Below, piece after piece: positions 10,893 to 19,081 of a stretch of DNA of 64,000 bases. Source of the DNA: Frigidibacter sp. RF13 (GTDB lineage: Bacteria; Pseudomonadota; Alphaproteobacteria; Rhodobacterales; Rhodobacteraceae); the NCBI RefSeq assembly GCF_026626305.1, contig NZ_JAPNUE010000001.1, forward strand, positions 1-64,000, given 5' to 3'. Position 1 is the stretch's first letter. Every line of letters begins with the position of its first letter. The translations under genes and the position numbers were made by a program. Under the pieces are notes generated by a model that had not been told where the DNA came from, did not search any database, and saw nothing but the letters and a program-made list of their open reading frames with translations.

Positions 10893-10900
10893 GATCGTTC

Positions 10901-12751
10901 CTATTGCATCTGCGCATTCACGGCAGCGACCGCTGCCTGATTGAGGCTGAGCCCGGCATTCGCCTGCAAGGTGCGGGCGAATTGTTCGAAGACGTCGCGC
11001 GCGAGCGACTGGTCGAGCGTTGCCTCGATCTGGGCCCGTTTCGCGGCCACCGCCGCGTCGGCCGGATCGACCGGGGTGACGGCATTCAGCGTCACGAGGA
11101 ACACACGGCCAGCCGCCTCGACCACCCGGCTTTCGCCCGCGATCATCTGGAAGACGGCTTGACCGACTTCGGGCACGGCGTCAGGCACAAAGTCATTGCG
11201 CCCAAAACTGTCGTCACGGGTGGTGACGAGACCAAGCGCCTCAAGCATAACGCCATTCTGAAGCTGGGCGAGATCCTCGCCGGCGAGCGCCAAGAGCGCC
11301 GCATGGGTCTGATCGGTCGTCCAGTCGGCAATCACTTTGTCGCGCACCTCTTCCAGCGGGCGGAGTGCGGGGGCAACAATCTCATCAAGACGGATGGCGA
11401 AGACACCGCCATCTTCCAGTCCGACGAGCGTCGGGAAGCTCTCGGTGTTTACCTGGCTGGCCGCCTGGCGGAAGGCCTCATAGGCCGCAAGACCGCCCTC
11501 GGTCTCGCTGTTGACCTCGATCTGGCCGAATTCCAGCCCCTCGTCCCTGGCGACCTCTTCGAGCGTCGCGCCAGAAGCAAGCTGATCCTCGATCGCTTCT
11601 TGCCGGTCGGCGACCGCGCGCCGCGCCCGGTCCATCGCGACTTCGGAGCGCAGATCGTCGCGGGCGTCCTCGAAGCTGGTGATCTGAGCGGCGAGGATCC
11701 CGTTCATCGCGAAAAGCGCGGGGCCGAGGTTGGTCTCCAGCGGGCCGGTGACACCCGGTTCGGGCAGGGCAAAGACGGCGTCGCCAGCCGTGTCCAGATC
11801 TTCCTTCGCGACCTCGCCCATATCGACATCGTCGATGGAGAGCCCGCGTTCCCTCGCCAGATCCTCAAAGCTCGCCTCGCCCTTGTCGAAACGGGCCTTG
11901 GCGGCGGCGGCTTCCTCGGCGGTGGGATAGATCAGCCGCGCAACAAGCCGCCGCTCGGGGATCACGAATTCGGACTTGCGATCCTCGTAAGCTTTCTTCA
12001 GCGCCTCTTCGTCGACCGCGACCTTATCCATCAGATCCTCCGGCTTCAGCCAGATGTAGGAGATCTGCCGGGTCTCAGGGCGCATATAGCTGTCGCCATG
12101 GCCGTCGTACCAGGCCTTCACCTCGTCGTCGGTTGGCGCAGCGACGGGCGCGGGCAGGTCGCTCGCGATGAGTTCGGCGAAGGTGAAGTCGCGGGTTTCC
12201 ATGTCCCAGCCGGTCAGCCGGTCGACCAGGTCGCCGGGCGCCTTGACGCCGCCGAGGACTGCGCCCTGCAGAAGCGTGCGCGCCGCTTCATCGCGCAGCG
12301 ATCTTTCGAACTCGGCCGCACTCATCCGCTGGGACTGCAGGAATTGCGAATAGAGGTCCTGGCTGAACTTGCCGCTTGCATCCTGCAACGCCGGCGCCGC
12401 CATCAGCTTGTCGCGCACCTCGGCATCGCCCACTGACACGCCGACCGCATTGGCCTCGTTCTCAAGCGTCGCGGCCGTGACCAACTGTTGCAGCACGACA
12501 CGGTCGAGCCCCATCTGCTGGGCTTGTTCAAACGTCAGCTGCTGGCCGAACTGGACCGAGGTCGCGCGGATCTCGGATTGCAGCGCGCGGGCATATTCAT
12601 TCACGGTGATCGGACGGGTCCCCACATGGCCAAGTTCGGTCTTGCCGCCCGAGAAGGAGGTCACGCCATAGCCGCCGAGCCCGACCATCACCAGCGCCAG
12701 AATGCCCCAGACGACCGAATTGGCCTTTTTCCTGCGCAGGCGCGTGGACAT
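10901..12751 (-). CDS. ppiD: PpiD/SurA-type peptidyl-prolyl isomerase
   Basis: The 616-residue inner-membrane chaperone has a basic cytoplasmic tail (RLRRKKANS), one membrane segment at about residues 14-32 and a large periplasmic part. That part combines SurA_N-like helices with a parvulin-type rotamase region in the middle. It is expected to assist folding of outer-membrane and periplasmic proteins leaving the Sec translocon. The parvulin active site is often degenerate in PpiD, and I cannot confirm activity from sequence. It ends 8 bases before trpE, an arrangement repeated in other alphaproteobacteria as far as I recall. The ATG at 12751 is a clear start. Confidence 0.88.
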   Translation of the reverse strand: MSTRLRRKKANSVVWGILALVMVGLGGYGVTSFSGGKTELGHVGTRPITVNEYARALQSEIRATSVQFGQQLTFEQAQQMGLDRVVLQQLVTAATLENEANAVGVSVGDAEVRDKLMAAPALQDASGKFSQDLYSQFLQSQRMSAAEFERSLRDEAARTLLQGAVLGGVKAPGDLVDRLTGWDMETRDFTFAELIASDLPAPVAAPTDDEVKAWYDGHGDSYMRPETRQISYIWLKPEDLMDKVAVDEEALKKAYEDRKSEFVIPERRLVARLIYPTAEEAAAAKARFDKGEASFEDLARERGLSIDDVDMGEVAKEDLDTAGDAVFALPEPGVTGPLETNLGPALFAMNGILAAQITSFEDARDDLRSEVAMDRARRAVADRQEAIEDQLASGATLEEVARDEGLEFGQIEVNSETEGGLAAYEAFRQAASQVNTESFPTLVGLEDGGVFAIRLDEIVAPALRPLEEVRDKVIADWTTDQTHAALLALAGEDLAQLQNGVMLEALGLVTTRDDSFGRNDFVPDAVPEVGQAVFQMIAGESRVVEAAGRVFLVTLNAVTPVDPADAAVAAKRAQIEATLDQSLARDVFEQFARTLQANAGLSLNQAAVAAVNAQMQ

Positions 12752-12850
12752 GATTGCTGGCTCCCCTTCACTGTCACTGAGGCTGTTTAGGGCCTATGCG
12801 GGGCCCGGGCAAGGCCGCTCGGCATCCATCCGATGTAAGCGCGGCGGGCG

Positions 12851-12918
12851 GCTCCTCGTCGGTCTTCGACCGCTCGTTGCAGCGTGGCGAGCGAAGAGCG
12901 CCGAAGGCGGCGATGAGC
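12851..12918. repeat. Palindromic intergenic element, copy 1
   Basis: Bounded by GCTCCTCGT at 12851-12859 and GCGATGAGC at 12910-12918. An internal GCGAAGAGC at 12891-12899 starts exactly 19 bases before the right-hand unit. Between the two right-hand units lies a small hairpin (CGCC-gaa-GGCG). The same design recurs at 28160-28219 and 61012-61086. This copy lies 17 bases beyond the stop codon of the aminotransferase gene. No coding potential is seen. Confidence 0.7.
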
Positions 12919-12935
12919 GACGCGGCGAAGGGCGG

Positions 12936-14114
12936 TCAGGGCTGCCAGGTCGCGAGGCGGTCGATCAGGCGGCCTATTCCGGCCGCATCCACATTGGCGA
13001 AGGCAATGCGGAACTGCCGCTTCCCGGCAGCGTCATCCTCGGGCATGAACATCGTGCCCGGCAACATCAGGATACCCGCCTCGGCGACCAGCCGTTTGGC
13101 CATCTCGGGCGAGGGCAGCGCGTGGGGATGTTCCACATAGGCGAAATAAGCGCCGCAGCCCAGAAGCCGCCAGCCCTGCAGCCGCGCGAATCCTTCGGTC
13201 ATTGCGGCGCGACGTGTAAGGATCTCGGCCCGCTCGCCTGCAACCCACTGGGACAGGTTCCGCATCCCCCAGAGGGCTGCAATCTGGCCGAGCTGGCTGG
13301 GACAGATCGCCACCGTATCGAGGAATTTCTCGATCTCGGCCAGAAAGGCGCGGTCGGCGACAATCGCGCCGACCCGGTGGCCGGTCAGTCGGTAGGCTTT
13401 TGAGAAGGAATAGAGATGGATAAGCGTGCCGCGCCAGTCGGGATTGGCAAACAGATCGTGCGGCGCGCCGGTGCGACTGTCGAAGTCGCGATAGGTCTCG
13501 TCCACGATCAGCGCGAGCCCGCGCGCGCGTGCGAGATCGAAGAAGGCGCGGAGGAGCGCCGAGGGATATTCGACCCCGCCGGGATTGTTGGGCGAGACGA
13601 GCACTATGGCACGCGTGCGGTCGGTGATGAGCGCGGCCGCGCGCGCCGGATCAGGCAGAAGGTCGTCGCCGGTCGGGAGCGGCACAGCGCGGACGCCCGC
13701 CATGTCGAGCCACATTTTATGGTTGAAATACCAAGGCGTTGGCAGGATGACTTCATCTCCCGCGCCTGCGAGTGTCGCCAGCGCCGCGCAGAAGGCCTGG
13801 TTGCAGCCCTGGGTGATCGCCACCTCTTCCGGCGCGATGCTGCCACCGTAGGCCGCCGACCATTGCGCGGCGACTTCCGCCCGCAGGTCCGGCAAGCCGA
13901 GGACCGGGCCGTAGAGATGCGCCTCGGCGCGGGTCAGCGCGGCTTCGGCGATCGCCTGCCGCAGGCCTTCTGGCGGTGGATCGACCGGCGCGGCCTGACT
14001 GACGTTGATCAGCGGCCTGTCAGGCGGGAATGTCACGCCTTCCAGCCAGCGGCGTGCCTCCATCACCGGGGGGGCGAAGGTGGCGCTCATCGCGGGATTG
14101 AGGGGCAGGGACAT
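12936..14114 (-). CDS. Class I/II PLP-dependent aminotransferase
   Basis: A 392-residue fold-type I aminotransferase. The Schiff-base lysine is Lys239 in SFSKAYRLTGHRVG. Other family features are SPNNPGG (the Asn/Pro loop that contacts PLP), VDETYRDF with the Asp that pairs with the pyridine nitrogen, and a C-terminal FRIAFAN in which the Arg binds the substrate carboxylate. The substrate amino acid cannot be assigned from sequence alone. Neighbours are not informative: the gene is flanked by a repeat element and a DUF2127 protein. The ATG at 14114 gives the expected N-terminus; a second ATG (MSATFAPP) eight codons later is also possible. Confidence 0.88.
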   Translation of the reverse strand: MSLPLNPAMSATFAPPVMEARRWLEGVTFPPDRPLINVSQAAPVDPPPEGLRQAIAEAALTRAEAHLYGPVLGLPDLRAEVAAQWSAAYGGSIAPEEVAITQGCNQAFCAALATLAGAGDEVILPTPWYFNHKMWLDMAGVRAVPLPTGDDLLPDPARAAALITDRTRAIVLVSPNNPGGVEYPSALLRAFFDLARARGLALIVDETYRDFDSRTGAPHDLFANPDWRGTLIHLYSFSKAYRLTGHRVGAIVADRAFLAEIEKFLDTVAICPSQLGQIAALWGMRNLSQWVAGERAEILTRRAAMTEGFARLQGWRLLGCGAYFAYVEHPHALPSPEMAKRLVAEAGILMLPGTMFMPEDDAAGKRQFRIAFANVDAAGIGRLIDRLATWQP

Positions 14115-14195
14115 GGGCGGAACCTCGGCAAGCGTTCAGCGCATGGATACAGATTTCCGCGCGGGCCGCAGCCCCAAAAACGACCAGAGGCCAGA

Positions 14196-14705
14196 TCAGA
14201 CCGCGCGCTTCATCAGGCCATATTCGCGGCCGACGAGCCAGATCATGAACATGTCGAACCCGCAGAGCATCAGCAGATAGATGGAATGGGTGCGGGTGAA
14301 CTCGATCCCCTGATAGGCAACGAAGGCTGCGAGCAGCGCCATCGCCGCCGGATAGGCCCAGCGGACCTTGCGCGCCAGAAGCGCCACCATCACCAGTTTC
14401 AGAAACCCGTGCATGACCAGATAGAAATAGTAGAAATTGTCGACCGGCATCAGCGGCAGGTGCTGGGCCTGTTCGGCGAGCGTCCGCACCACCGGATCAT
14501 CTGCATCCTGGGTCAGTTCATGCTGGGTCAGCCATGCGATCGAGCCTTCAACCGGAAGACTGGGGGCCGAGGGAAACTGCGCCCGCATCCAAAGCCAGCC
14601 ACCGACTGCGGCCTCTAGGCTCGCAAGGCTTCCCTTGACCGCGAGCGTCGCAGTGAACAGCCGGTGCAGCAGCCCTTGCGCCCAGGCTGCGGTTTGGCGG
14701 ACCAT
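14196..14705 (-). CDS. DUF2127-family membrane protein
   Basis: A 169-residue protein with an N-terminal hydrophobic stretch and three further hydrophobic segments in its C-terminal half (about residues 92-112, 117-133 and 140-158). It resembles the DUF2127 membrane family, of unknown function. It starts 6 bases after the xanthine phosphoribosyltransferase stop, so it is probably the last gene of a fabI-gpt-DUF2127 operon. Nothing in the sequence suggests catalysis. Confidence 0.7.
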   Translation of the reverse strand: MVRQTAAWAQGLLHRLFTATLAVKGSLASLEAAVGGWLWMRAQFPSAPSLPVEGSIAWLTQHELTQDADDPVVRTLAEQAQHLPLMPVDNFYYFYLVMHGFLKLVMVALLARKVRWAYPAAMALLAAFVAYQGIEFTRTHSIYLLMLCGFDMFMIWLVGREYGLMKRAV

Positions 14706-14711
14706 GATGGA

Positions 14712-15218
14712 TCAGTCTTTCCCGCGATAGGGTTCGACATATTGAAGCGCCATGTCCCAGGGGAAGAAGATCCAGGTATCCTGACTGACTTCCGTGATGT
14801 AGGTGTCGACCATGCCCCGGCCCTCGGGCTTGGCATAGACCGTGGCGAAATGCGCCTTGGGATAGAGATTGCGCACGAGTTCCAGCGTCTTGCCGGTATC
14901 GACCAGATCGTCGACGACCAGCACGCCTTCGCCATCCGTCCCCATGATATCGGCCTGCGGGGCCTTGATCACGCGGGGCATGGTCTGTTCCTGATGGTTG
15001 TAGGACTTGACCGAGATCGTATCGACGACGCGGATATCCAGTTCGCGGCTGACGATCATCGCAGGCGCCATGCCGCCACGGGTGATCGCCACGACCGCGC
15101 GCCAGGCACCATTGTCCGGCCCCTTGCCATCAAGCCGCCAGGCCAGCGCCCGGGCATCGCGGTGGATCTGGTCCCAGCTGACGTGAAACCCTTTCTCGTG
15201 CGGAAGACGGTCGGTCAT
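14712..15218 (-). CDS. gpt: Xanthine(-guanine) phosphoribosyltransferase
   Basis: Purine salvage enzyme that joins xanthine or guanine to PRPP-derived ribose phosphate. At 168 residues it has the usual length, and the PRPP loop [13 protein letters not shown] is at residues 99-111. The start at 15218 is one base beyond the fabI stop, and its AAGGAGGG ribosome site lies inside the last fabI codons, so translation should be coupled. The 15 in-frame codons upstream belong to shadow sequence inside fabI. Confidence 0.9.
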   Translation of the reverse strand: MTDRLPHEKGFHVSWDQIHRDARALAWRLDGKGPDNGAWRAVVAITRGGMAPAMIVSRELDIRVVDTISVKSYNHQEQTMPRVIKAPQADIMGTDGEGVLVVDDLVDTGKTLELVRNLYPKAHFATVYAKPEGRGMVDTYITEVSQDTWIFFPWDMALQYVEPYRGKD

Positions 15219-15219
15219 C

Positions 15220-16044
15220 TCAGCCCTCCTTACGCCCAGTGACGACGTCGATATCGGGCGCATCGACCGATTTCATGCCGACGACATGATAGCCGCAGTC
15301 GACGTGATGCACCTCGCCGGTCACCCCTGACCCGAGATCGGAGAGAAGATAGAGCGCGGACTTGCCGACCTCTTCCTGATTGACGTTGCGGCGCAGGGGC
15401 GAGTTCAACTCGTTCCATTTGAGGATATAGCGGAAATCGCCGATGCCAGAGGCGGCGAGCGTCTTGATCGGTCCGGCGGAAATGGCGTTGCAGCGGATGC
15501 CGTCCTTGCCCAGATCCTCGGCAATGTAGCGCACGGAGGCCTCAAGCGCTGCCTTGGCCACGCCCATCACATTGTAATGCGGCATGACGCGTTCGGCGCC
15601 GTAATAGGTGAGCGTCAGGAGCGACCCGCCGTCCGGCATCATCGCGGCGGCCCGGCGGCAGACGGCGGTGAAGGAATAGACGGAAATGTCCATCGTCATG
15701 CGGAAATTGTCGGGGCCGGTGTCGACATAACGGCCGCGAAGTTCGTTTTTGTCTGAAAAACCAATGGCATGGACGACGAAGTCCAACTTGCCCCAGGCAG
15801 ATTGCAAATGCTCGAAGAGCTTGTCGAGCGACCCTTCGTCCGCGACGTCGCATTCGACGATCTGGGTGCAGCCGATTTCAGCGGCGAGCGGCTGAACGCG
15901 TTTCAAGAGCGCATCGCCTTGATAGGACAGGGCAATTTCCGCGCCCTCATTGGCGCAGGCCTTGGCAATGCCCCAGGCGATCGACTTGTCGTTCGCAAGC
16001 CCCATGATCAGGCCGCGCTTGCCTGCCATCAGTCCGTTTGCCAT
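15220..16044 (-). CDS. fabI: Enoyl-[acyl-carrier-protein] reductase (NADH)
   Basis: Last reductive step of each fatty-acid elongation round. The 274-residue SDR-type enzyme has the FabI-specific active site Y-x6-K (Tyr157 to Lys164) and the N-terminal [13 protein letters not shown] cofactor region. The ATG at 16044 is followed by [15 protein letters not shown], the usual FabI N-terminus. It is divergent from pdxH across 107 bp and heads a unit with gpt. FabI is the target of triclosan-type inhibitors; no resistance substitution can be judged here. Confidence 0.95.
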   Translation of the reverse strand: MANGLMAGKRGLIMGLANDKSIAWGIAKACANEGAEIALSYQGDALLKRVQPLAAEIGCTQIVECDVADEGSLDKLFEHLQSAWGKLDFVVHAIGFSDKNELRGRYVDTGPDNFRMTMDISVYSFTAVCRRAAAMMPDGGSLLTLTYYGAERVMPHYNVMGVAKAALEASVRYIAEDLGKDGIRCNAISAGPIKTLAASGIGDFRYILKWNELNSPLRRNVNQEEVGKSALYLLSDLGSGVTGEVHHVDCGYHVVGMKSVDAPDIDVVTGRKEG

Positions 16045-16151
16045 ATCTGTCCCCGCGCCTGATCCTGTGGGCGAAGCTTTAGGGCAAGTTCCGGACTGCT
16101 TCAAGGGCGGGACGGCGGGCGCCAGGGAACCGAAGTCAAGAGAAGATAAGC

Positions 16152-16763
16152 ATGGACGCAGGCGACAGAACCGGGATTTTCGCAGGCGACAACCCTTTCG
16201 CGATCGCGCGAGACTGGCTGGTCGAGGCCGAAACAGCGGAGCCGAATGACCCGAATGCCATTGCGCTCGCAACCGTCGATGCCGACGGCCTGCCGAACGC
16301 GCGGATGGTGCTTTTGAAAGAAATCACCGATCAGGACTTCGTCTTCTACACCAATTATGGCTCGGCCAAGGCGCGCGAGGTCGAGGCGGCAGGCAAGGCC
16401 GCTTTCGTGATGCATTGGAAGAGCTTGCGCCGACAGGTTCGCGTGCGCGGTCTCATCCGGCGCGAGGATGGCGCAGAGGCGGACACCTACTTTGCTTCGC
16501 GTTCGCTCAAGAGCAGGCTGGGGGCCTGGGCGTCGAAACAATCCGAACCGCTTGCATCGCGGGCCGCGTTAATGGCAGAAGTGGCGCGGGTGACCGTGAG
16601 TATGGGGGTGAATCCTCCCAGACCGCCATTTTGGGGCGGGTTCAGATTATGTCCGCTCGAGATCGAATTCTGGGCGGATGGTGCGTTTAGGCTTCATGAT
16701 CGTTTCCAGTGGCGACGCGATACAGTCGCAGACAGGTGGGACATCAGGAGGCTCAACCCATAG
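16152..16763 (+). CDS. pdxH: Pyridoxamine 5'-phosphate oxidase
   Basis: FMN-dependent oxidation of pyridoxamine or pyridoxine 5'-phosphate to PLP. The 203-residue length is normal. Family signatures include [37 protein letters not shown], the SxQSxP-like SKQSEPL, and the C-terminal [18 protein letters not shown]. The start ATG at 16152 follows an AGAGAAGA stretch. It is monocistronic or leads into the cold-shock gene 78 bp downstream. Confidence 0.95.
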   Translation: MDAGDRTGIFAGDNPFAIARDWLVEAETAEPNDPNAIALATVDADGLPNARMVLLKEITDQDFVFYTNYGSAKAREVEAAGKAAFVMHWKSLRRQVRVRGLIRREDGAEADTYFASRSLKSRLGAWASKQSEPLASRAALMAEVARVTVSMGVNPPRPPFWGGFRLCPLEIEFWADGAFRLHDRFQWRRDTVADRWDIRRLNP

Positions 16764-16841
16764 TACGAGTAGAGGGGTGAAAGGTCCCGGTGGCTTTGAA
16801 GAGCAGGCCGAGGGAACAGTAGGAATGGAAAGTTCTTGACG

Positions 16842-17375
16842 ATGACAGAACAAGAAGAGGCGCACCGCGTGGTCAAGGGCCGCGTGAAGTGGTTTGACGC
16901 CTCCAAAGGATTTGGCTTCATTATCGCCGACGAAGGGTTGGGCGATATTCTCTTGCATGCCAATGTGCTCAGGAACTTCGGGCAGGGCTCGGTCGCCGAC
17001 AATGCCCAGATCACCGTAAAGATTCAGCAGACTGCACGCGGCCATCAGGCCACTGAAGTAATGGAGATCGAACCCCCCGAGGAGGAGGAGCGCGCGCCGA
17101 TCGAGGATCTCGGCACGAGCGACGCCGCCACCATTGCAGCGCTGCCTCTAGAGCCCGCCCGGGTCAAATGGTTCGACAAGGGCAAAGGCTTTGGTTTCGC
17201 AAATGTTTTTGGTCGCCCGGAAGATGTCTTCATCCATGTCGAGGTGCTCCGTCGGTCGGGCTTTGCAGACCTCGGACCCGGCGAGGCCGTCGGTCTCAGG
17301 GTGATCGAGGGCAAGCGCGGCCGGATGGCCGCAATGGTGACGAGTTGGGAAAGCGCCATTCGAGAGCGCAAGTAG
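16842..17375 (+). CDS. Double cold-shock-domain protein
   Basis: The 177-residue protein has two cold-shock (OB-fold) domains: residues about 11-77 (VKWFDASKGFGFIIAD, with RNP1-like KGFGFI) and about 106-172 (VKWFDKGKGFGFAN, then EDVFIHVEVL). An acidic linker (PPEEEERAPIEDLG) joins them. It should bind single-stranded RNA or DNA as a chaperone or antiterminator. Double-CSD proteins are typical of alphaproteobacteria. A TTG at 16836, two codons upstream, is an alternative start; ribosome-site spacing does not separate the two. The next gene (DUF192) starts inside its 3' end. Confidence 0.9.
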   Translation: MTEQEEAHRVVKGRVKWFDASKGFGFIIADEGLGDILLHANVLRNFGQGSVADNAQITVKIQQTARGHQATEVMEIEPPEEEERAPIEDLGTSDAATIAALPLEPARVKWFDKGKGFGFANVFGRPEDVFIHVEVLRRSGFADLGPGEAVGLRVIEGKRGRMAAMVTSWESAIRERK

Positions 17376-17845
17376 CGCTTGCTGCGCTTTGGTTGATCTG
17401 CGGCGCCGATGGGGCGGCCGCAGATGTCGCTTGCTCGGAGGGCAGGGTGGATCTGCGCTGGCCGGGTGGTGGTGCGGTATTCTCGGTCGAGGTTGCGGAC
17501 GATGATGCCGAACGTCATCTCGGGCTGATGAACCGCGACCGGATGTCGGCAGGCCACGGCATGCTCTTCGTCTATGACCGCCCGCGCATCGTCGCATTCT
17601 GGATGAAGAACACCCGCATCCCGCTCGACATGATCTTCGTCGGTGGCGATGGCAGGGTGCGCAAGGTGCATGAAGGTGCCAAGCCCTTCGACGAGACGCC
17701 GATACCGGGCGGCGAGGACATCCAGTTCGTGCTTGAGATCAACGGCGGGCTCGCCCGGAGGCTGGGAATCGCGCCAGGCGCGGAGCTTCGCCATCCGGCA
17801 ATTGATTCGGACGCTGCCGCCTGGTCCTGCTCCGCTGGCGAGTGA
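17345..17845 (+). CDS. DUF192 secreted protein
   Basis: A 166-residue protein with a signal peptide (basic GKRHSR start, hydrophobic VALAALWLICGADG, likely cleavage near AAA-D) and a DUF192 domain. The domain shows the characteristic RHLGLMNRDRMSAGHGMLFVYD and VAFWMKNTRIPLDMIFVGGDGRV. The function of DUF192 is not established. No ATG gives a signal peptide, so I take the TTG at 17345, which lies 31 bases inside the cold-shock gene in another frame, implying coupling. The start is less certain than the gene. Confidence 0.78.
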   Translation: MGKRHSRAQVALAALWLICGADGAAADVACSEGRVDLRWPGGGAVFSVEVADDDAERHLGLMNRDRMSAGHGMLFVYDRPRIVAFWMKNTRIPLDMIFVGGDGRVRKVHEGAKPFDETPIPGGEDIQFVLEINGGLARRLGIAPGAELRHPAIDSDAAAWSCSAGE

Positions 17846-17933
17846 TCGGTACGTGTGGACGCCGGCATTTTCGGCAGGCTTGGCGCAAGGCGGGCTTCCC
17901 ATTGCGGCGACGAACCGCTAGAGGATAGCCCGT

Positions 17934-18010
17934 CGGGGCGTAGCGCAGTCTGGTAGCGCGACGGTTTTGGGTACCGTAGGCCGGGGGTTCGAATCCTCTC
18001 GCCCCGACCA
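17934..18010 (+). tRNA. tRNA-Pro (anticodon UGG)
   Basis: Complete 77-nt cloverleaf. The acceptor stem CGGGGCG pairs with CGCCCCG, followed by an encoded ACCA end. The anticodon stem ACGGT/ACCGT encloses the loop TTTGGGT with anticodon TGG, and the T-loop is TTCGAAT. The encoded CCA and the C1 start match bacterial proline tRNAs. No integrase or att-like duplication is seen next to it. Confidence 0.97.
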
Positions 18011-18121
18011 TCACTTAGCCGATTTTCGTCAGGCCCGTTCTGCAGTTCGTTTTGCAGAGTTGGTCCGTCGAGGTTTTTCGCCTCCACATGGTCGGTCGCG
18101 GGAACTGGACCCATCCAGAAT

Positions 18122-18136
18122 GTTCCTGTAATGTTC
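18122..18136 (+). promoter_or_regulatory. SOS (LexA) box GTTC-N7-GTTC
   Basis: GTTC CTGTAAT GTTC is an exact match to the direct-repeat operator bound by LexA in alphaproteobacteria such as Rhodobacter, Rhizobium and Caulobacter. It is directly followed by CTATATG, which could be a -10 element. Downstream lies the SRAP gene, whose family name (SOS response-associated peptidase) fits this control. The short motif could occur by chance, but its position strongly supports function. Confidence 0.8.
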
Positions 18137-18170
18137 CTATATGCCTGCACCCCGTCCGTCTGCCTCGCCG

Positions 18171-18458
18171 ATGAAGCATCCACGCCTGTCAGAGATGGCG
18201 TCGCGGGGTATGTTGTTGTCGGTCCATTGCGGATTGTGCGGGCGGCGCGCGAACTACTGGGCATGTGACCTGGCGCTTGTCCTCGGTGCCGGTGCGAGCG
18301 CCGTCGATCCGCCGTTTCCCTGCGGCCGCTGCCGTTCGGACGAATATCTGAACCTTTCGTGGCGCTTGCCGTCCGCGGCCGAGCTCGCGGCGGGATTGAC
18401 TGTCAGGCGGCCAAAGCGTCAGGTTCTTCGCTGGATTTGGCGCAATGAGCGGGCCTGA
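18171..18458 (+). CDS. Small CxxC zinc-ribbon-like protein upstream of SRAP gene
   Basis: About 95 residues with two CxxC pairs (CGLC and CGRC, 31 residues apart counting the first Cys of each), suggesting one structural zinc site, and a basic C-terminus (RRPKRQVLRWIWRNERA). An ATG at 18141 would add 10 residues, but it lies 4 bases from the SOS box and inside the likely promoter, so I prefer the ATG at 18171. Neither start has a strong ribosome site. The stop is 2 bases before the SRAP gene, so the two form an operon. I do not recognise the family; a nucleic-acid-binding role in DNA damage is inference from context only. Confidence 0.6.
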   Translation: MKHPRLSEMASRGMLLSVHCGLCGRRANYWACDLALVLGAGASAVDPPFPCGRCRSDEYLNLSWRLPSAAELAAGLTVRRPKRQVLRWIWRNERA

Positions 18459-18460
18459 CC

Positions 18461-19081
18461 ATGTGCAATCTCTTCAACCAGACCAGCGCAAAAGAGGCGA
18501 TGCGCCGGGTCTTCCCGGATCGGCCATGGGACGATGGCACGGGAAATCTCGGCCCTGCCGACATCTATCCCGATCGCGACGCGGCGATTGTACGTCGGGA
18601 TGGTGAGAGCATGGTGCTTGCGCGCGCGCGCTGGGGGCTCCCGAGCCCTCCGCAGTTCCATAGCAAGAGCGGTATCGACCGTGGCGTTACGAATGTCCGC
18701 AATACTGCCTCCGCACACTGGCGCAGGTGGCTTGGGCCGGAAAATCGCTGCCTGGTTCCGTTCGATCGTTTTGCGGAACCTGGGCCCGGCGGCAATTGCT
18801 GGTTCGAGATCGCCGATGGCCGGCCCGCTTTCTTTGCGGGAATTCAGGTGCCGCGCTGGCGCAGCATCCGGAAATTGAAAGACGGCGAGACCATCGACGA
18901 TCTGTTCGCGTTCCTGACCTGCCCTCCGAACGCCGAGGTTGCCGCCGTACATCCGAAAGCGATGCCGGTTCTGCTGCTGGAATCAGCGGATTGGGAAGGC
19001 TGGCTGACCCTGCCGTGGACAGAAGCGAACCGCCTGCAACGACCGGCACCGGATGGGAGCCTTCGTCGGCTGGAAACCTGA
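18461..19081 (+). CDS. SRAP-family abasic-site processing protein (YedK/HMCES type)
   Basis: Crosslinks to abasic sites in single-stranded DNA through Cys2, protecting forks and preventing strand breaks. The 206-residue protein begins MCN, so Cys2 is exposed after Met removal. Other expected active-site residues are visible as Asn78 in TNVRNT, Glu106 in FAEPG and His164 in VHPKAMPV. The family usually starts MCGR, and here Gly3 is replaced by Asn, a variant seen in shorter SRAP subgroups. It is the second gene of an SOS-boxed operon. Confidence 0.85.
   Translation: MCNLFNQTSAKEAMRRVFPDRPWDDGTGNLGPADIYPDRDAAIVRRDGESMVLARARWGLPSPPQFHSKSGIDRGVTNVRNTASAHWRRWLGPENRCLVPFDRFAEPGPGGNCWFEIADGRPAFFAGIQVPRWRSIRKLKDGETIDDLFAFLTCPPNAEVAAVHPKAMPVLLLESADWEGWLTLPWTEANRLQRPAPDGSLRRLET

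Noticed and set aside
10893..10900. Trp attenuator before trpE
   Set aside because: Only 8 bases separate ppiD from trpE, and no Trp-codon leader or alternative hairpins are present.
17934..18140. tRNA-Pro as an integration site for a genomic island
   Set aside because: No integrase, no duplicated tRNA 3' end and no change in gene type follow; the next genes form an ordinary SOS-controlled operon.
17572..18264. Minus-strand frame through tRNA-Pro and the DUF192 gene
   Set aside because: It reads through a tRNA, giving the familiar false [16 protein letters not shown] peptide produced by translating tRNA-Pro.
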